From Formosa algae (lineage in GTDB: Bacteria > Bacteroidota > Bacteroidia > Flavobacteriales > Flavobacteriaceae), in contig NZ_LMAK01000016.1 in the NCBI RefSeq assembly GCF_001439665.1, positions 1 through 64,000 of the forward strand: a stretch of 64,000 nucleotides of DNA. The letters run 5' to 3'. Positions 63,939 through 64,000 of this stretch are shown here, piece after piece. The stretch's first letter is position 1. Each line of letters begins with the position of its first letter. Below the pieces are notes generated by a model. It worked only from the letters and a program-made list of their open reading frames with translations, did no database searches and had not been told where the DNA came from. A program made the position numbers and the translations under genes.

Positions 63939-64000
63939 TTATTTCACTTTAGAATACCCTACCAAATGTAATTTTCTTAATAATTTATTCATCTTTATGC
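63939..64000 (-). CDS. 3' end of an upstream gene (partial, tentative)
   Basis: A minus-strand frame open to the right edge ends at TAA and encodes about 19 residues (KMNKLLRKLHLVGYSKVK at the end). A basic tail of this kind is plausible for the C-terminus of a membrane sugar transferase or similar protein, but it is too short to identify. It could also be chance. Confidence 0.3.
   Translation of the reverse strand, partial: IKMNKLLRKLHLVGYSKVK

Overview
The window reads as chromosomal DNA of a marine-type member of the Flavobacteriaceae (Bacteroidota). This is inferred from AT-rich DNA, the repeated promoter word TAnnTTTG a short way upstream of start codons, the general lack of Shine-Dalgarno sequences, and the gene content. 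That content includes Na+-NQR, type IX secretion parts (a PorT-like barrel and a DUF5103 plug protein), a small RpoD of 287 residues, RskA-type anti-sigma regulation, and AccD without zinc cysteines. I cannot name a genus. No tRNA, rRNA, insertion sequence, prophage or CRISPR array was seen. Most of the window is ordinary core genome.

Layout: 1-960 holds the end of an unidentified gene and a family 2 glycosyltransferase. 961-1814 is a gene-free tract with a tandem array of about 172-bp repeats bounded by inverted repeats. 1815-8822 carries valS, a DUF1573 protein, a secreted aspartyl protease with a PDZ domain, an aminotransferase and murB. 8892-14263 carries an ECF sigma/anti-sigma pair, a small four-cysteine membrane protein, a membrane glycosyltransferase overlapping a second sigma factor, and the lipA-gap pair. 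14310-19482 has a TPR hybrid histidine kinase, lpxK, a Nif3-like protein and a zinc-ribbon-family coiled-coil protein that has lost its cysteines. 19627-21280 has two secreted ankyrin paralogues and a possible 35-residue peptide gene. 21281-26603 holds gpmI, a small HAD hydrolase, an acyl-CoA hydrolase/transferase, map, a methyltransferase and a DUF423 protein.

26615-34663 is a sodium-pump locus: apbE (which flavinylates Nqr subunits) with a zero-spaced unknown gene, an opposite-strand cysteine-containing unknown gene, then nqrABCDEF on the minus strand. 34858-43974 holds a T9SS plug-domain protein, apaG, pruA, two tandem lactonase-fold lipoproteins, rsmG, a fatty acid desaturase and an aspartate aminotransferase-like enzyme. 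44026-47238 has a small membrane protein and the trkA-trkH potassium system. 47376-59279 is a dense core cluster: ubiE, porT, an rRNA methyltransferase, a lipidated BamA/TamA-like protein, fbaA, accD, rpsO, pnp, rpoD and rpe. 59448-60035 is an outer-membrane barrel. From 60708 to the right edge, on the minus strand, a Wza-like/Wzc-like pair begins a surface polysaccharide locus that continues beyond the window.

The points most worth a second look are: the repeat array with one internally deleted copy; the uncharacterised genes beside apbE/nqr together with a distant NqrM-like small protein; loss of zinc-binding cysteines in two unrelated proteins; two stem-loops before accD; and palindromes at 41548 and 59380. 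Nothing here is clearly a wholly new system.
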